A stretch of 52,644 bases of DNA from a bacterium (GCA_004297985.1 SCRA01000060.1:1-52644), one strand, 5' to 3'. Shown: positions 1 through 7,158, counted from the stretch's first letter. The notes: generated from the sequence alone by a model not told the origin. Numbers and translations: made by a program.

Positions 1-68
1 GACCCTCCCTCCCTGGCGAGTGCTTGCTTACGCTTGCCTTCGGGAGGGGGGTCCTCTCTTGCTATCAG

Positions 69-114
69 GGGGTCAATTTCTCGGTGCCGCTACGGGGTCA
101 AATCCTCGATGCCG
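69..114. repeat. Two direct 21-bp repeats, possible IS21-type end remnant
   Basis: Positions 69-89 and 94-114 both begin GGGGTCAA and end TGCCG, match at 18 of 21 bases, and have a 25-base period. Short multiple direct repeats of this kind are found inside the ends of IS21-family elements. No istA or istB gene is visible, so this is at most a stranded end and the link is inference. Confidence 0.3.
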
Positions 115-185
115 TTTCCAGCAGTAGGATTGCAGCGTCCGAGTGGTTCGCTCTATTTTTGGCAGCGAGCTGGCGGGCCTATCTT

Positions 186-212
186 GGGAGCCTCTTTTGG
201 GGCTCCCTTATT
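186..212 (+). terminator. Terminator-like hairpin
   Basis: GGGAGCC (186-192) pairs perfectly with GGCTCCC (201-207) across an 8-base loop and is followed by TTATT. It would end a plus-strand transcript coming from left of the window. Confidence 0.45.
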
Positions 213-493
213 CGTTAATGAGTAGCGAGGCTTCTCACGTGGGTCGGATCGTGTCCCCGTGGTGTACGAGCCGTGGCTCTCGGCGGGGTCCGCCGTCAGT
301 CGGTGATCACGGCGGAGAGCCGGTGGAGTTGGTTGTCGCTGACTTCTTTGAGTACGCGGGACGGCGGAAAAGGAATCGCCCCTGTGCATAAGAAGCCGGG
401 CATGTGCCCGACAGCACTGTTCTGCAGCGGGATTGGCCCCCGTTTGTTAGAGTCTTGTGCCTTTTGGAATCGCTCCGGGGTGGGCATGTTATT

Positions 494-856
494 ATGGCTG
501 AGCGCCTGCCCACAGGGGAGCTCGTGCTCATGACTAGGGAGGTCCTGGAAAAGCACATCCAGCTCGAGCGATTACGGAGTTTCGATCTAGCAGACGTACG
601 GCAGCTAATTAAAGAGCCGCATGCCATCTATGAGGATGGTAGGCCGACTGCCAGCGCCCGCGGTAGGTATTTCGCCGTTCGCCTCAAGGCCGATCCGTAT
701 GGGAAGGTAAAGCTCAAGAAGGAAATTGCGCATCTGAAGCGTTGCCGGAAACTTTTGGTATTTAGCGTGAGTTTCGTATCCACGGTGTTGCTTGCGCGCA
801 GGTTACCTCCTAAAGCGAGGCAACGCTGGGTTCGACAAGGCATGGTGTTCAAATGA
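494..856 (+). CDS. Small PBECR-like nuclease, putative toxin
   Basis: About 120 residues. I chose ATG 494 because the upstream in-frame extension does not look coding. The middle has the pattern of phage-type Barnase/EndoU/ColicinE5/RelE-like (PBECR) nucleases: a helix ending in ADVRQLIKEPHAIYED, then two beta strands (YFAVRLKAD and KLLVFSVSFVST). The tail is basic (RLPPKARQRW). Its stop overlaps the next start (AAATGATAG), so the two are co-translated. Toxin function is inferred from fold resemblance and pairing with a DUF2283-like gene. No catalytic residue can be assigned. Confidence 0.5.
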   Translation: MAERLPTGELVLMTREVLEKHIQLERLRSFDLADVRQLIKEPHAIYEDGRPTASARGRYFAVRLKADPYGKVKLKKEIAHLKRCRKLLVFSVSFVSTVLLARRLPPKARQRWVRQGMVFK

Positions 857-1245
857 TAGCAGATGGAAAGCTTGATAGTCAGCGTCCGGAACTAAACGGG
901 AAGCCGTATACGTTCGATTTGGATCGCGACTTCTTTCACGTTACCATTGAGCCGCGTCACGTCGCCTTTTCCGATTACTTTCCGCGATCGTCTGCGCCGA
1001 ATGAGTACATAATCTTGGACTTCGACAAAGAAGGCCGAGTGGTGGGTTATGCCCTTGAGGGTCTGCTGGCTGAATGGGCTGGTGAGTCTCTGAAGAATAG
1101 GGCTAAGTTGCTGTGGGCACGAACGGTCGTGAACGCCGCTAGCCTTTCATTGGCCTCGAAGGTCGTCTCAGAACTTGGGAAGCGCGCGATTTTCGACGCA
1201 TTTCCCAAGATTGATGACAGCGGCCATTTGCCTGCGTACAGCTAG
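853..1245 (+). CDS. DUF2283-like small protein, putative antitoxin
   Basis: 130 residues, starting inside the stop codon of the preceding gene. Residues about 48-68 (YIILDFDKEGRVVGYALEG) match the central strand-turn-strand of DUF2283 proteins, which often accompany small toxins. A longer helical C-terminal part (about 70-120) is extra to the short family. Pairing with the nuclease-like gene suggests an antitoxin or immunity role. That is an inference; the motif itself is clear. Confidence 0.5.
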   Translation: MIADGKLDSQRPELNGKPYTFDLDRDFFHVTIEPRHVAFSDYFPRSSAPNEYIILDFDKEGRVVGYALEGLLAEWAGESLKNRAKLLWARTVVNAASLSLASKVVSELGKRAIFDAFPKIDDSGHLPAYS

Positions 1246-1381
1246 TATTTGGTGGTTAACGGTCGTGCACAGGTAGTTATGTGTCGAACGAATCGACGCG
1301 TGATTCCCGCGGCAGCCGTGATTGGATCACGCGCTATCTCGCGGCAACTACCAGTACGCGGAGTCGGTGGTCGCGCGTAGC

Positions 1382-1450
1382 CTCTCCAGCGAAGCACTGC
1401 TGTGGTCTTACGATACCGGCAGCTTCGTCTATGCCTCGCCGGTGGTGGTG
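1382..1450 (+). pseudogene. Fragment resembling one PQQ-type beta-propeller repeat
   Basis: One frame encodes LLWSYDTGSFVYASPVVV, the signature of a single blade of PQQ-like outer-membrane or quinoprotein propellers. It is followed at once by unrelated low-information sequence and has no start of its own. It is best read as debris of a larger gene in the gap between two TA-like modules. Confidence 0.35.
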
Positions 1451-1521
1451 CGGCGGGTGGGGGCGTCCACGCGATCGGCGCCGCGCTGGCACCCCTGGCA
1501 CGACTCACGGTAGGGTAAGGG

Positions 1522-1677
1522 ATGCTCACGGTGTTCAATGGCGAGAAGCGGCCGGCGTCGTGGCGCGAGCGCGCCGTCGTGGTTCTGAGGTGGGTTGCGC
1601 TGACCAGCGTCTTTTGGATCATCGCGCTTGCGTATGCGATGTGGGCGCTGCTGGGGTTCCCCGTCCCACGCCACTAG
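1522..1677 (+). CDS. Small single-pass membrane protein (51 residues)
   Basis: ATG 1522 has a purine-rich ribosome site just upstream (AGGGTAAGGG). The product has a basic N-terminus (EKRPASWRERA) followed by one hydrophobic segment, about residues 19-46 (VVVLRWVALTSVFWIIALAY is its core), and a short tail ending PRH. This is the layout of a small inner-membrane protein. I do not recognise a family. It lies between two gene fragments, so it may itself be a leftover. Confidence 0.35.
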   Translation: MLTVFNGEKRPASWRERAVVVLRWVALTSVFWIIALAYAMWALLGFPVPRH

Positions 1678-1706
1678 CGGCTGGCTGGCGACAATTATCT
1701 TGGCCG

Positions 1707-2009
1707 GTCGTGTATCGCGAGCGCCCCGACTGCGTTGGCATCGTGCACCTTCATTCGACCTACGCCGTCGCATACTCGTGCCTCGGCGGCCGGGACCCCG
1801 CGGATGCGCTTCCGCCGCTTACTCCTTATGCGGCGATGCGCCTCGGCCGGGTACCCCTTGTCGGGTACGTTCGCCCCGGTGACATGCGTCTTGCCCAACT
1901 CGTCGGGGAGCGCGCGCGTGATCATCGCGCGATCTTGCTGGCCAACCATGGCTCCCTCCTCGCCGGCGAGACGCTCGAAGCGGCTGAGGAGTTGACGGTC
2001 GCGTACAGG
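1707..2009 (+). pseudogene. Class II aldolase fragment (OtnC-like decarboxylase)
   Basis: About 100 codons match the core of 3-oxo-tetronate 4-phosphate decarboxylase (OtnC, class II aldolase/adducin fold). They include the zinc-binding HLHS motif, then the PPLTPYAAMRLG stretch and LANHG with the third histidine. The first 80 or so residues of the family and the C-terminal 35 are missing. Both ends run into unrelated sequence, so it is a relic and not a working enzyme. OtnC acts in tetronate catabolism, a theme shared with the sugar-acid genes further right. Confidence 0.7.
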
Positions 2010-2036
2010 TACCCTGGTTTTCGACGCACGCGTTGA

Positions 2037-2065
2037 TTGAACCTAAGCGGCTTAGATGCTAACAT
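2037..2065 (+). promoter_or_regulatory. Promoter with 13-bp palindrome for the nucleotidyltransferase pair
   Basis: TTGAAC (2037-2042) and TAACAT (2060-2065) are 17 bases apart. The perfect palindrome CTAAGC-G-GCTTAG (2043-2055) fills the spacer. Transcription would start near 2072, exactly at the ATG, which implies a leaderless mRNA and repression by a module protein. Confidence 0.5.
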
Positions 2066-2071
2066 GGAGTT

Positions 2072-2725
2072 ATGGGACAAGATTGGGAGCGCCTTCAGAC
2101 GCTTGTCCGTCACGTTTCGACCGAGTTCCCCGATGCGGTCTTCATCGGCGGCATCGCCGTGGCCCAGCACGCCAAGCAGTTCAACCCGGCGCTGGAAGAG
2201 TCGAGTCACGACGCCGATCTCTACATCTCGCTCGCTGGCAAGAACGAAATGCGCGATCGGTACGAGGTCGCCCGCAACGAGCGCCTCGGTAAGGATTCGG
2301 TGCTCATTGACGGAGAGGACTTTGACCTCTACGTGGAGCGTCAGCACCGCCTTGCCATCCCCTACGACGAGATCGCGGCCCATTCGCAGGAGGTCGACGG
2401 TATCCGAGTAGCGGCGTTGGAGCACCTGTTGATCCTGAAGCTCGACGCCGCGGGCGATCGCTGGGGGAGCGCCAAGGGGGAGAAGGATCTGCGCGACCTC
2501 GCTCGCATCGTGTCGCTCATGCGGGCACCGCGCGAGGCATTGCTCGCCCCGCACTTGGACGAGAGGCGTCTGGGGCTGCTTGGCGACCTCGGCCGGCGAC
2601 GAGACATCTTCCAGCGAATGGGTTTGAACGCGCATGAAGGCAGCCGTCTACGACGGACGTTCGATGAGCATCTCGCACGGATTCGGCGTTTCGGAGGTCA
2701 CGAGCTCGGTGGTCTATCGCTCTAA
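2072..2725 (+). CDS. Nucleotidyltransferase-fold protein of a TA-like pair
   Basis: 217 residues. Near the N-terminus FIGGIAVAQHA is the GG motif of DNA polymerase beta-type nucleotidyltransferases, and SHDADLYIS supplies the two carboxylates of the metal site (D-x-D). FDLYV at about 90 can provide the third. The rest is helical and charged, as in AbiEii and MNT proteins. The promoter is leaderless with its own palindrome, and the next gene overlaps the 3' end; both are typical of TA operons. It could be toxin or antitoxin. Its exact subfamily was not recognised. Confidence 0.65.
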   Translation: MGQDWERLQTLVRHVSTEFPDAVFIGGIAVAQHAKQFNPALEESSHDADLYISLAGKNEMRDRYEVARNERLGKDSVLIDGEDFDLYVERQHRLAIPYDEIAAHSQEVDGIRVAALEHLLILKLDAAGDRWGSAKGEKDLRDLARIVSLMRAPREALLAPHLDERRLGLLGDLGRRRDIFQRMGLNAHEGSRLRRTFDEHLARIRRFGGHELGGLSL

Positions 2726-3188
2726 CCTCGGGATCTCCGCGGCGCGCCCCCTTTTTGGGCGCGAGCGTCAGCGCGTGCTAAACCGGGCGAAGTCGTCCGG
2801 TATCACCGTTGCCGAGATCGCACGGCGCGCCGGCATCCGATATCGCGTCAGCGGCGGGCCACAAGCGCAGGTTGTTCTCTGGAGCGGGCCAGGGCATGGG
2901 CGTACCGTCGACGACCGAGGGAACGTCGTTTTTGCTCTCGATCGTGGCGACATGCCTCAACGCGGTCCTGAGCGCGCCGCAAGGATGCTCGAGATCCTTG
3001 CTTACGGATGCTTCGACTACTCTGCGCGCGAGAGCGTCTGCGGTCGTGGCATATTCGTCTATCCGCTCACCCCTGACCACGGCCGTGCGTGGTTGGCGGA
3101 GATTGGCCGCCGCGGCGGCCGAGCGCGGAGTGCAGCCAAAGCCGCCGCCTCTCGCTCGAATGGCAGAGAGCGCGGGGGCGCACGCTGA
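2709..3188 (+). CDS. Unknown protein, partner of the nucleotidyltransferase
   Basis: About 160 residues. I chose GTG 2709 because GGAGG lies at 2693-2697. An earlier in-frame ATG at 2634 would give a long overlap. Residues about 30-50 (GITVAEIARRAGIRY) look like a helix-turn-helix. The stretch MLEILAYGCFDYSARESVCG looks conserved and may be a helical core. The tail is rich in Arg, Ala and Gly and probably disordered. The 17-base overlap with the preceding gene implies translational coupling. I do not recognise a family, so regulator or antitoxin is only a guess. Confidence 0.45.
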   Translation: MVYRSNLGISAARPLFGRERQRVLNRAKSSGITVAEIARRAGIRYRVSGGPQAQVVLWSGPGHGRTVDDRGNVVFALDRGDMPQRGPERAARMLEILAYGCFDYSARESVCGRGIFVYPLTPDHGRAWLAEIGRRGGRARSAAKAAASRSNGRERGGAR

Positions 3189-3303
3189 GCGCGGGCGAGC
3201 GCGGGCATTCAAGGTGGCGGTGCTACAATCGCGCCCGCTCCCTGACGGTTGTCGTCAGTTGATATCCGACGAACGCGACGCCAGCTACACAAGTCGGGGC
3301 GGC

Positions 3304-3351
3304 TTGTACCACGGCATGTCCTTGAGTATACTGGTCATGTTGAGATGACCA
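3304..3351 (+). promoter_or_regulatory. phd-vapC promoter and operator
   Basis: TTGTAC (3304-3309) and TATACT (3327-3332) have a 17-base spacer; the -10 is strong and the -35 weak. The inverted repeat TGGTCAT-N6-ATGACCA (3332-3351) covers the start site and the first codons of phd. The predicted leader is 5-7 bases. Confidence 0.6.
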
Positions 3352-3617
3352 TGTCAAAGCGCGCCAAAGAGCGACTTCAGGAGCCGGAGATCCCCGCAGC
3401 AGAGTTCAAGGCCAAATGCTTGAGCCTCATGGAGGACGTCTGCGCGCACCGCCACTCCTACACGGTGACCAAGCGCGGCAAGCCCGTTGCCCGTTTGGTT
3501 CCCATCGATGCGGAGGCACCTGCGTTCGTCGGTTCGCTGCGCGGGTTGGTGCTGCGCACTACCGGGCTCACCGAGCCCACCGGAGAGACGTGGGACGCGG
3601 AGCTCGGCCCCGCGTGA
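3345..3617 (+). CDS. Phd/YefM-family antitoxin
   Basis: About 90 residues from ATG 3345 (3351 is also possible). The N-terminal Phd fold is clear: EIPAAEFKAKCLSLMEDV, then a basic turn and TVTKRGKPVARLVPI. The C-terminal part (LVLRTTGLTEPTGETWDAEL) is the flexible toxin-binding tail. It would bind its own operator through the N-terminal dimer and neutralise the VapC toxin encoded directly downstream. Its stop overlaps that gene's start by four bases (GTGA). Confidence 0.9.
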   Translation: MTMSKRAKERLQEPEIPAAEFKAKCLSLMEDVCAHRHSYTVTKRGKPVARLVPIDAEAPAFVGSLRGLVLRTTGLTEPTGETWDAELGPA

Positions 3618-4027
3618 CGTTGCTCCTGGATACCTGCGCCGCCGTCTGGGCAGCGGCAGCGGACCCGTCGCTGCGCCCTGGCGCGCGAAAGGCCATCGAA
3701 GACGCGGCGCGCGGCGGAGACCTCTATCTCTCACCAATTACCGCTTGGGAGATTGCGACGCTCGCTCGAAAAGGGCGCCTGGAACTGGCGGTCTCGCCGC
3801 AAGCCTTCGTCGACCAACTCTTCGGTCGGGCCGGAATTGTCGAAGCTCCCATCCACCCGGAGATCGCGCTCCTCGCAGGCTCACTCGCCGGGGAGTTTCA
3901 CGGGGACCCGGCGGACCGTCTCATCGTGGCGACCGCGATCGTCCACGGGCTGCGCGTCGTCACCCGCGACGAGCGCATCCTTGAATATGCCAAGTCTACG
4001 CGCTCATTCCCGGCGCTGCGCTGCTAG
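3614..4027 (+). CDS. vapC: VapC-family PIN-domain ribonuclease toxin
   Basis: 137 residues with GTG start 3614 inside the phd stop. All four PIN acidic residues are present: Asp6 (LLLDTC), Glu46 (ITAWEIATLARKGRLEL), Asp101 (DPADRLIVATA) and Asp119 (VVTRDERI). Such proteins cleave tRNA or other structured RNA with magnesium when not bound by antitoxin. The domain is intact and of normal length, so the pair is probably functional. Confidence 0.9.
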   Translation: MTLLLDTCAAVWAAAADPSLRPGARKAIEDAARGGDLYLSPITAWEIATLARKGRLELAVSPQAFVDQLFGRAGIVEAPIHPEIALLAGSLAGEFHGDPADRLIVATAIVHGLRVVTRDERILEYAKSTRSFPALRC

Positions 4028-4082
4028 CACGTTAGCCGATCTGGCGGGAATATCACCAAATAATGATGAAATTTACGCCATC

Positions 4083-5330
4083 GTGTTGTACGATCGCTCT
4101 CTCTTGCCCGCTCTCTTGGCCGCCCTCGCCGATACGCCGGTAACGCTTCTCGCGGGGCCCCGCCAAGCGGGCAAGAGCACGCTCGCTCGGGACGGGCTCG
4201 CGGGCTCTCGCCCAATGGCATACGTCACCCTCGATGACGCCGCCGCTCTAGCGTCGGCCCATGCCGATCCGGTGGGATTCGTCGATGGTCTTCGGGAGCC
4301 CACAGTCATCGACGAGGTCCAGCGAGCCACCGGCCTCTTCCCAGCAATCAAGGCGAGCGTAGACCGCGATCGACGCCCCGGACGTTTTCTGCTGACAGGC
4401 TCGGCGAACGTCTTGATGTTGCCGAATCTCTCCGAGTCGCTTGCGGGGCGGATGGTGATACTCACGCTGTGGCCACTCGCGCAGTCGGAGATCGAGCGGA
4501 CAACGCCTCGCCTGCTGGAAGGCCTCTTCGCGCGCGAATTTCCCTCGTGGCGTGGCGGCGGGGGGCGCGTCGATATCGTTGCGCGCGCAATTCGCGGCGG
4601 GTACCCTGAGGCCGTCGCGCGTGCCGACTCACGGCGTCGACAGAGCTGGTTCGGCTCGTATATCACGACGATGATGCAGCGTGAGGTGCGAGACATCGCC
4701 AATGTCGCGGATCTCGCGGCCTTACCGCGTCTCCTCCAATTCGCAGCGGCGCGAGCGGCATCGCTTCTGAATATGGCCGACCTCTCGCGCGACAGTGGTA
4801 TCGCACCCGCCACGCTGAAGCGTTATCTGGCGCTGCTCGAGGCGACCTATCTGGTCCATCGCCTTCCGGCATGGGCGCGAAACGCCACCACGCGTCTGGT
4901 AAAATCGCCGAAGCTCTTGATCGTCGATTCGGGGCTCATGGCGTACTTGCTTCGCGCCGCCGACCCGGCGGCAATCGGTGACGATCCGCGGGTGGGTTCG
5001 CTTGTCGAGAACTTCGTCGGTACGGAGTTGTTGAAGCTCGCCGGTTGTGCGCCGGAGCGCTACACGATCTCGTATTTTCGAACCCAGCATGGTATGGAAG
5101 TTGACTTCGTGATCGAAGATGCGCGTGGCAACGTCGCGGGCATTGAGGTCAAGACCGCAGCTACCGTGTCCGCGCGGGACTTCAACGGGTTACGCGCGCT
5201 GGCTGCCATGACCGGCAGCGACTTTAGGCGGGGAATCGTGCTCTATACCGGCGCTGCCACGCTCTCGTTCGGCGACGGGATGTTCGCCGTTCCGGTCTCT
5301 GCGCTCTGGAGCGCGCCCATTGCTCGCTGA
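4083..5330 (+). CDS. AAA ATPase with DUF4143 C-terminal domain
   Basis: About 415 residues. GTG 4083 (or TTG 4086) is chosen because the family begins with YDRSLLPALLAAL. Walker A is GPRQAGKST, Walker B is in PTVIDEVQRA, and a sensor follows at LLTGSANVLML. The DUF4143 half contains a winged-helix part (MADLSRDSGIAPATLKRYLALL) and a nuclease-like core ending DFVIEDARG...GIEVKTA, which resembles PD-(D/E)XK sites. The role of this family is unknown; a defence or mobility role is often suspected. It stands alone in the TA island and is followed by a relic shared with another ATPase at 40.6 kb. Confidence 0.8.
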   Translation: MLYDRSLLPALLAALADTPVTLLAGPRQAGKSTLARDGLAGSRPMAYVTLDDAAALASAHADPVGFVDGLREPTVIDEVQRATGLFPAIKASVDRDRRPGRFLLTGSANVLMLPNLSESLAGRMVILTLWPLAQSEIERTTPRLLEGLFAREFPSWRGGGGRVDIVARAIRGGYPEAVARADSRRRQSWFGSYITTMMQREVRDIANVADLAALPRLLQFAAARAASLLNMADLSRDSGIAPATLKRYLALLEATYLVHRLPAWARNATTRLVKSPKLLIVDSGLMAYLLRAADPAAIGDDPRVGSLVENFVGTELLKLAGCAPERYTISYFRTQHGMEVDFVIEDARGNVAGIEVKTAATVSARDFNGLRALAAMTGSDFRRGIVLYTGAATLSFGDGMFAVPVSALWSAPIAR

Positions 5331-5341
5331 TCGCGAGTACC

Positions 5342-5449
5342 TTCAATTTGACGCTGACGCCGGAAAGCGAAGTCATCCCGATGGTGTGCGTAACGGCCGC
5401 GGCACTAGGCTGCCTTGCCACCGGATTTCAAGTGCCCGCCGAGGCTTGA
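5342..5449 (+). pseudogene. C-terminal coding relic, copy A of a two-copy repeat
   Basis: Twelve bases after the ATPase stop an open stretch of 35 codons begins FNLTLTPESEVIPMV and ends in TGA, with no start of its own. Its first 45 bases recur at 40610-40654 with five changes, four of them synonymous, which points to ancestral protein coding. I do not recognise the parent protein. See the findings. Confidence 0.5.
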
Positions 5450-5481
5450 CTCGCTCTCATATATATGCATAATATATGCAT
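5446..5481 (+). promoter_or_regulatory. brnTA promoter and operator
   Basis: TTGACT (5446-5451) and CATAAT (5468-5473) are 16 bases apart. The inverted repeat ATGCATA-N3-TATGCAT (5465-5481) overlaps the -10 and ends on the brnT start codon. Transcription should begin at about 5480, the A of the ATG, so the mRNA is probably leaderless. BrnA-type antitoxins repress their own operon through such sites. Confidence 0.65.
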
Positions 5482-5758
5482 GGAGGTTCACTGGGATCCA
5501 CATAAGGCACAGCGGAACCTCAAGAAGCATCGAGTTTCCTTCGCGGATGCGGCAACGGTGCTTGACGATCCATTGGCTCTCACGGTCGAGGATAAGCGCA
5601 ACGACGAACCGAGATGGGTGACGATTGGGCAAGATCTCCGTGGTCGTTTGCTCGTTGTCGTTTACAGCTATCCCGAGAATCTCGTGGATTCCGTGAATCT
5701 TATCTCGGCCCGAGAGGCAGAACCCCGCGAAAGGCGGCAGTACGAAAATGACGACTAA
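5480..5758 (+). CDS. brnT: BrnT-family ribonuclease toxin
   Basis: 92 residues. It matches the family along its length: VHWDPHKAQRNLKKHRVSF, then DAATVLDDPLAL, a strand GRLLVVVYSY, and the C-terminal LISAREAEPRERRQYEN, which carries the conserved Arg and Glu of this RelE-like fold. ATG 5480 is preferred over the ATG at 5465 because it fits the family N-terminus and the predicted start site. It precedes and overlaps its antitoxin gene, the normal toxin-first order of this system. Confidence 0.92.
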   Translation: MEVHWDPHKAQRNLKKHRVSFADAATVLDDPLALTVEDKRNDEPRWVTIGQDLRGRLLVVVYSYPENLVDSVNLISAREAEPRERRQYENDD

Positions 5759-6056
5759 AGCATTGGACAAGCGAAAGGTGACGGCTGCCGAAGGCACCTA
5801 TGATTTCAGCGCTGGCAAGCGCGGGGCAGTTCTTCCTCACAAGGGGAAGGTACGCATCACGATTTGGGTGGATGAGAGTGTGATCGCGCGCTTCCGCGAA
5901 GAGTCCGAGCGTACGGGGCAAGGCTACCAAACCCGCATCAATGCAGCGCTTCGAGAGGCAGCATTTGGAAATCCGCTCATGGATGCCGTGAAGGAGTCTG
6001 TTCGTGAAGTCGTGCGTTCGGAAATAAAGGCCGCTGCTTTGGCAAAGGCAAGGTGA
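5748..6056 (+). CDS. brnA: BrnA-family antitoxin
   Basis: 102 residues, overlapping brnT by 11 bases. The ribbon-helix-helix segment is VRITIWVDESVIARFREESE, followed by GQGYQTRINAALREA, the hallmark of BrnA. The N-terminal 30 residues bind the toxin. The C-terminus is longer than usual, with a charged helix (VKESVREVVRSEIKAAA). The protein should dimerise on the palindrome at 5465-5481 and neutralise BrnT. Confidence 0.9.
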   Translation: MTTKALDKRKVTAAEGTYDFSAGKRGAVLPHKGKVRITIWVDESVIARFREESERTGQGYQTRINAALREAAFGNPLMDAVKESVREVVRSEIKAAALAKAR

Positions 6057-6129
6057 CCGGTCAGGAGGACCGTGCGCGCCCACGAAGACTACCCACAGGC
6101 GCGTGGAGGAGGCCTCCCCGCCGCTCCTC

Positions 6130-6166
6130 TTGCCAAGGGGCGTCCTTAGGATATACAATGAATATC
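6130..6166 (+). promoter_or_regulatory. mazEF promoter and operator
   Basis: TTGCCA (6130-6135) and TACAAT (6154-6159, spacer 18; or TATACA with spacer 16) precede ATG 6167. The inverted repeat GATAT-N7-ATATC (6150-6166) ends directly before that ATG. The predicted start site coincides with the codon. The -35 segment is the part that recurs at 7568. Confidence 0.5.
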
Positions 6167-6418
6167 ATGCAAGTCACGGTTTCGCGCTGGGGGCATAGTC
6201 TCGGCATCCGCGTCCCCAAGGCCATCGCCGACGATCTCCGCCTCACCGAAGGGGCCGTGATCGACATTGAGCCGCTCGATGGCGGCTTCGTGCTTCGCCC
6301 CGCGGCACGCGTGCCGATCACGCGGTACTCCCTCGCCGATCTCGTCAAGCGCATGGGCTCAGCGGACATGGAGCCACGCGAGATTGATTGGGGCACGCCG
6401 CGCGGCGCTGAAGCGTGA
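6167..6418 (+). CDS. mazE: MazE-type antitoxin (AbrB/SpoVT swapped hairpin)
   Basis: About 83 residues. The N-terminal DNA-binding hairpin is typical: MQVTVSRWGHSLGIRVPKAI, then LRLTEGAVIDIEPLDGGFVL. The tail (ADLVKRMGSADMEPREIDWG) is the MazF-binding strand. ATG 6158 would add three residues, but the family N-terminus and promoter position favour 6167. It overlaps mazF by four bases. Confidence 0.88.
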   Translation: MQVTVSRWGHSLGIRVPKAIADDLRLTEGAVIDIEPLDGGFVLRPAARVPITRYSLADLVKRMGSADMEPREIDWGTPRGAEA

Positions 6419-6759
6419 TAGAGCCGGCCTCCTACATTCCCGAGCGCGGTGACGTCGTCTTCGTTGGCCTCGACCCAACACTCGGCCACGAAAGGCAGGG
6501 CCGCCGTCCAGCGCTGGTCGTCTCGAATCGAATGTATAATGAGCGCTCATCGCTCGTCATCGCCTGTCCGCTGACGAGCCGGCGCAAGGGCTTGGTTTTC
6601 GAAGCACCCGTCAAGTTTAATGGACGCGCCGGTTCCGTGTTGGTCGATCAAATCCGGGCGCTCGATCGACTCGCTCGCCCGATCGCATATGCCGGCAGGA
6701 TCACGAAAGATGAGCTTGCACACGTGTTGGGACTCTTAGATGCCCTGCTCTTTCAATGA
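6415..6759 (+). CDS. mazF: MazF-family endoribonuclease toxin
   Basis: 114 residues with a GTG start overlapping the mazE stop. The PemK/MazF barrel is complete: YIPERGDVVFVGLDPTLGHE (loop and first strands), GRRPALVVSN, IACPLTSRRKG (catalytic strand) and the dimer segment GSVLVDQIRALD. MazF enzymes cut mRNA at short motifs. Intact length and coupling to mazE suggest a working module. Confidence 0.92.
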   Translation: MIEPASYIPERGDVVFVGLDPTLGHERQGRRPALVVSNRMYNERSSLVIACPLTSRRKGLVFEAPVKFNGRAGSVLVDQIRALDRLARPIAYAGRITKDELAHVLGLLDALLFQ

Positions 6760-7109
6760 GACGGGCGCGACGGGCAATCCGAGCATGCCGTAAGGCGCCA
6801 GTTCTCACGGAAACACTGCGTGGTAACGCACGCGATGCGAACTTCAACGGCGTGGTGAAGCCTTTCATAGTCCAGAGTGTCGACGACACAACAGCACGAG
6901 AAGCCGGTCGTCTTCTTGGCGCTACGACGCACACGAGAAAGAGGATCCCTAGGAAGACTCAAAAGCCAAATACGGTCGATGCAATGATCGTTGCTGCGGC
7001 TGCTGCTGGTGGAGCGTCCGTCATCCTCACGACCGATCCAGGCGATCTCACGCCACTCGTGCTCTGCCTGTCGCGCCCGCCGAGCATCGAGCCGATCCCA
7101 CGCCGCTAG
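6756..7109 (+). pseudogene. PIN-domain toxin fragment lacking its N-terminus
   Basis: The readable part begins APVLTETLRGNARDANF and continues with VDDTTAREAGRLLG, NTVDAMIVAAA and ILTTDPGDL, i.e. PIN motifs two to four of VapC. The first 30 residues, with the first catalytic aspartate, are missing and the frame runs into the end of mazF. No antitoxin gene is next to it. It is a truncated VapC that probably lost its 5' end when the mazEF unit arrived. Confidence 0.65.
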
Positions 7110-7158
7110 CTGCCTTCCTCTTGCCATCTTCGCGTCGTCCGGGAAGAGATTCGGTGGG

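Larger units (their letters stand above)
1..493. other. Left-edge stretch without a recognisable gene
   Basis: No reading frame here looks like a real gene on either strand. Bases 1-13 and 42-53 form an imperfect inverted repeat (GACCCTCCCTCCC against GGGAGGGGGGTC), which could be a terminator of something to the left or part of an insertion-sequence end. Two direct repeats at 69-114 and a hairpin at 186-207 are listed separately. Bases 230-490 hold nothing I recognise. Confidence 0.5.

Noticed and set aside
1-53. Origin-like or CRISPR-like structure at the left edge
   Set aside because: Only one imperfect inverted repeat is present, with no iterons, DnaA boxes or regularly spaced repeats.
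3753-5330. A 525-codon frame for the DUF4143 ATPase
   Set aside because: The first 110 codons are vapC read in another frame; family homology starts at GTG 4083.
5465-5481. ATG 5465 as the brnT start
   Set aside because: It lies inside the promoter palindrome, before the predicted transcript start, and adds residues not seen in the family.
7105-7135. Third copy of the CCTCTTGCC segment found upstream of mazE
   Set aside because: Only nine bases match and the flanks differ, so chance is enough.
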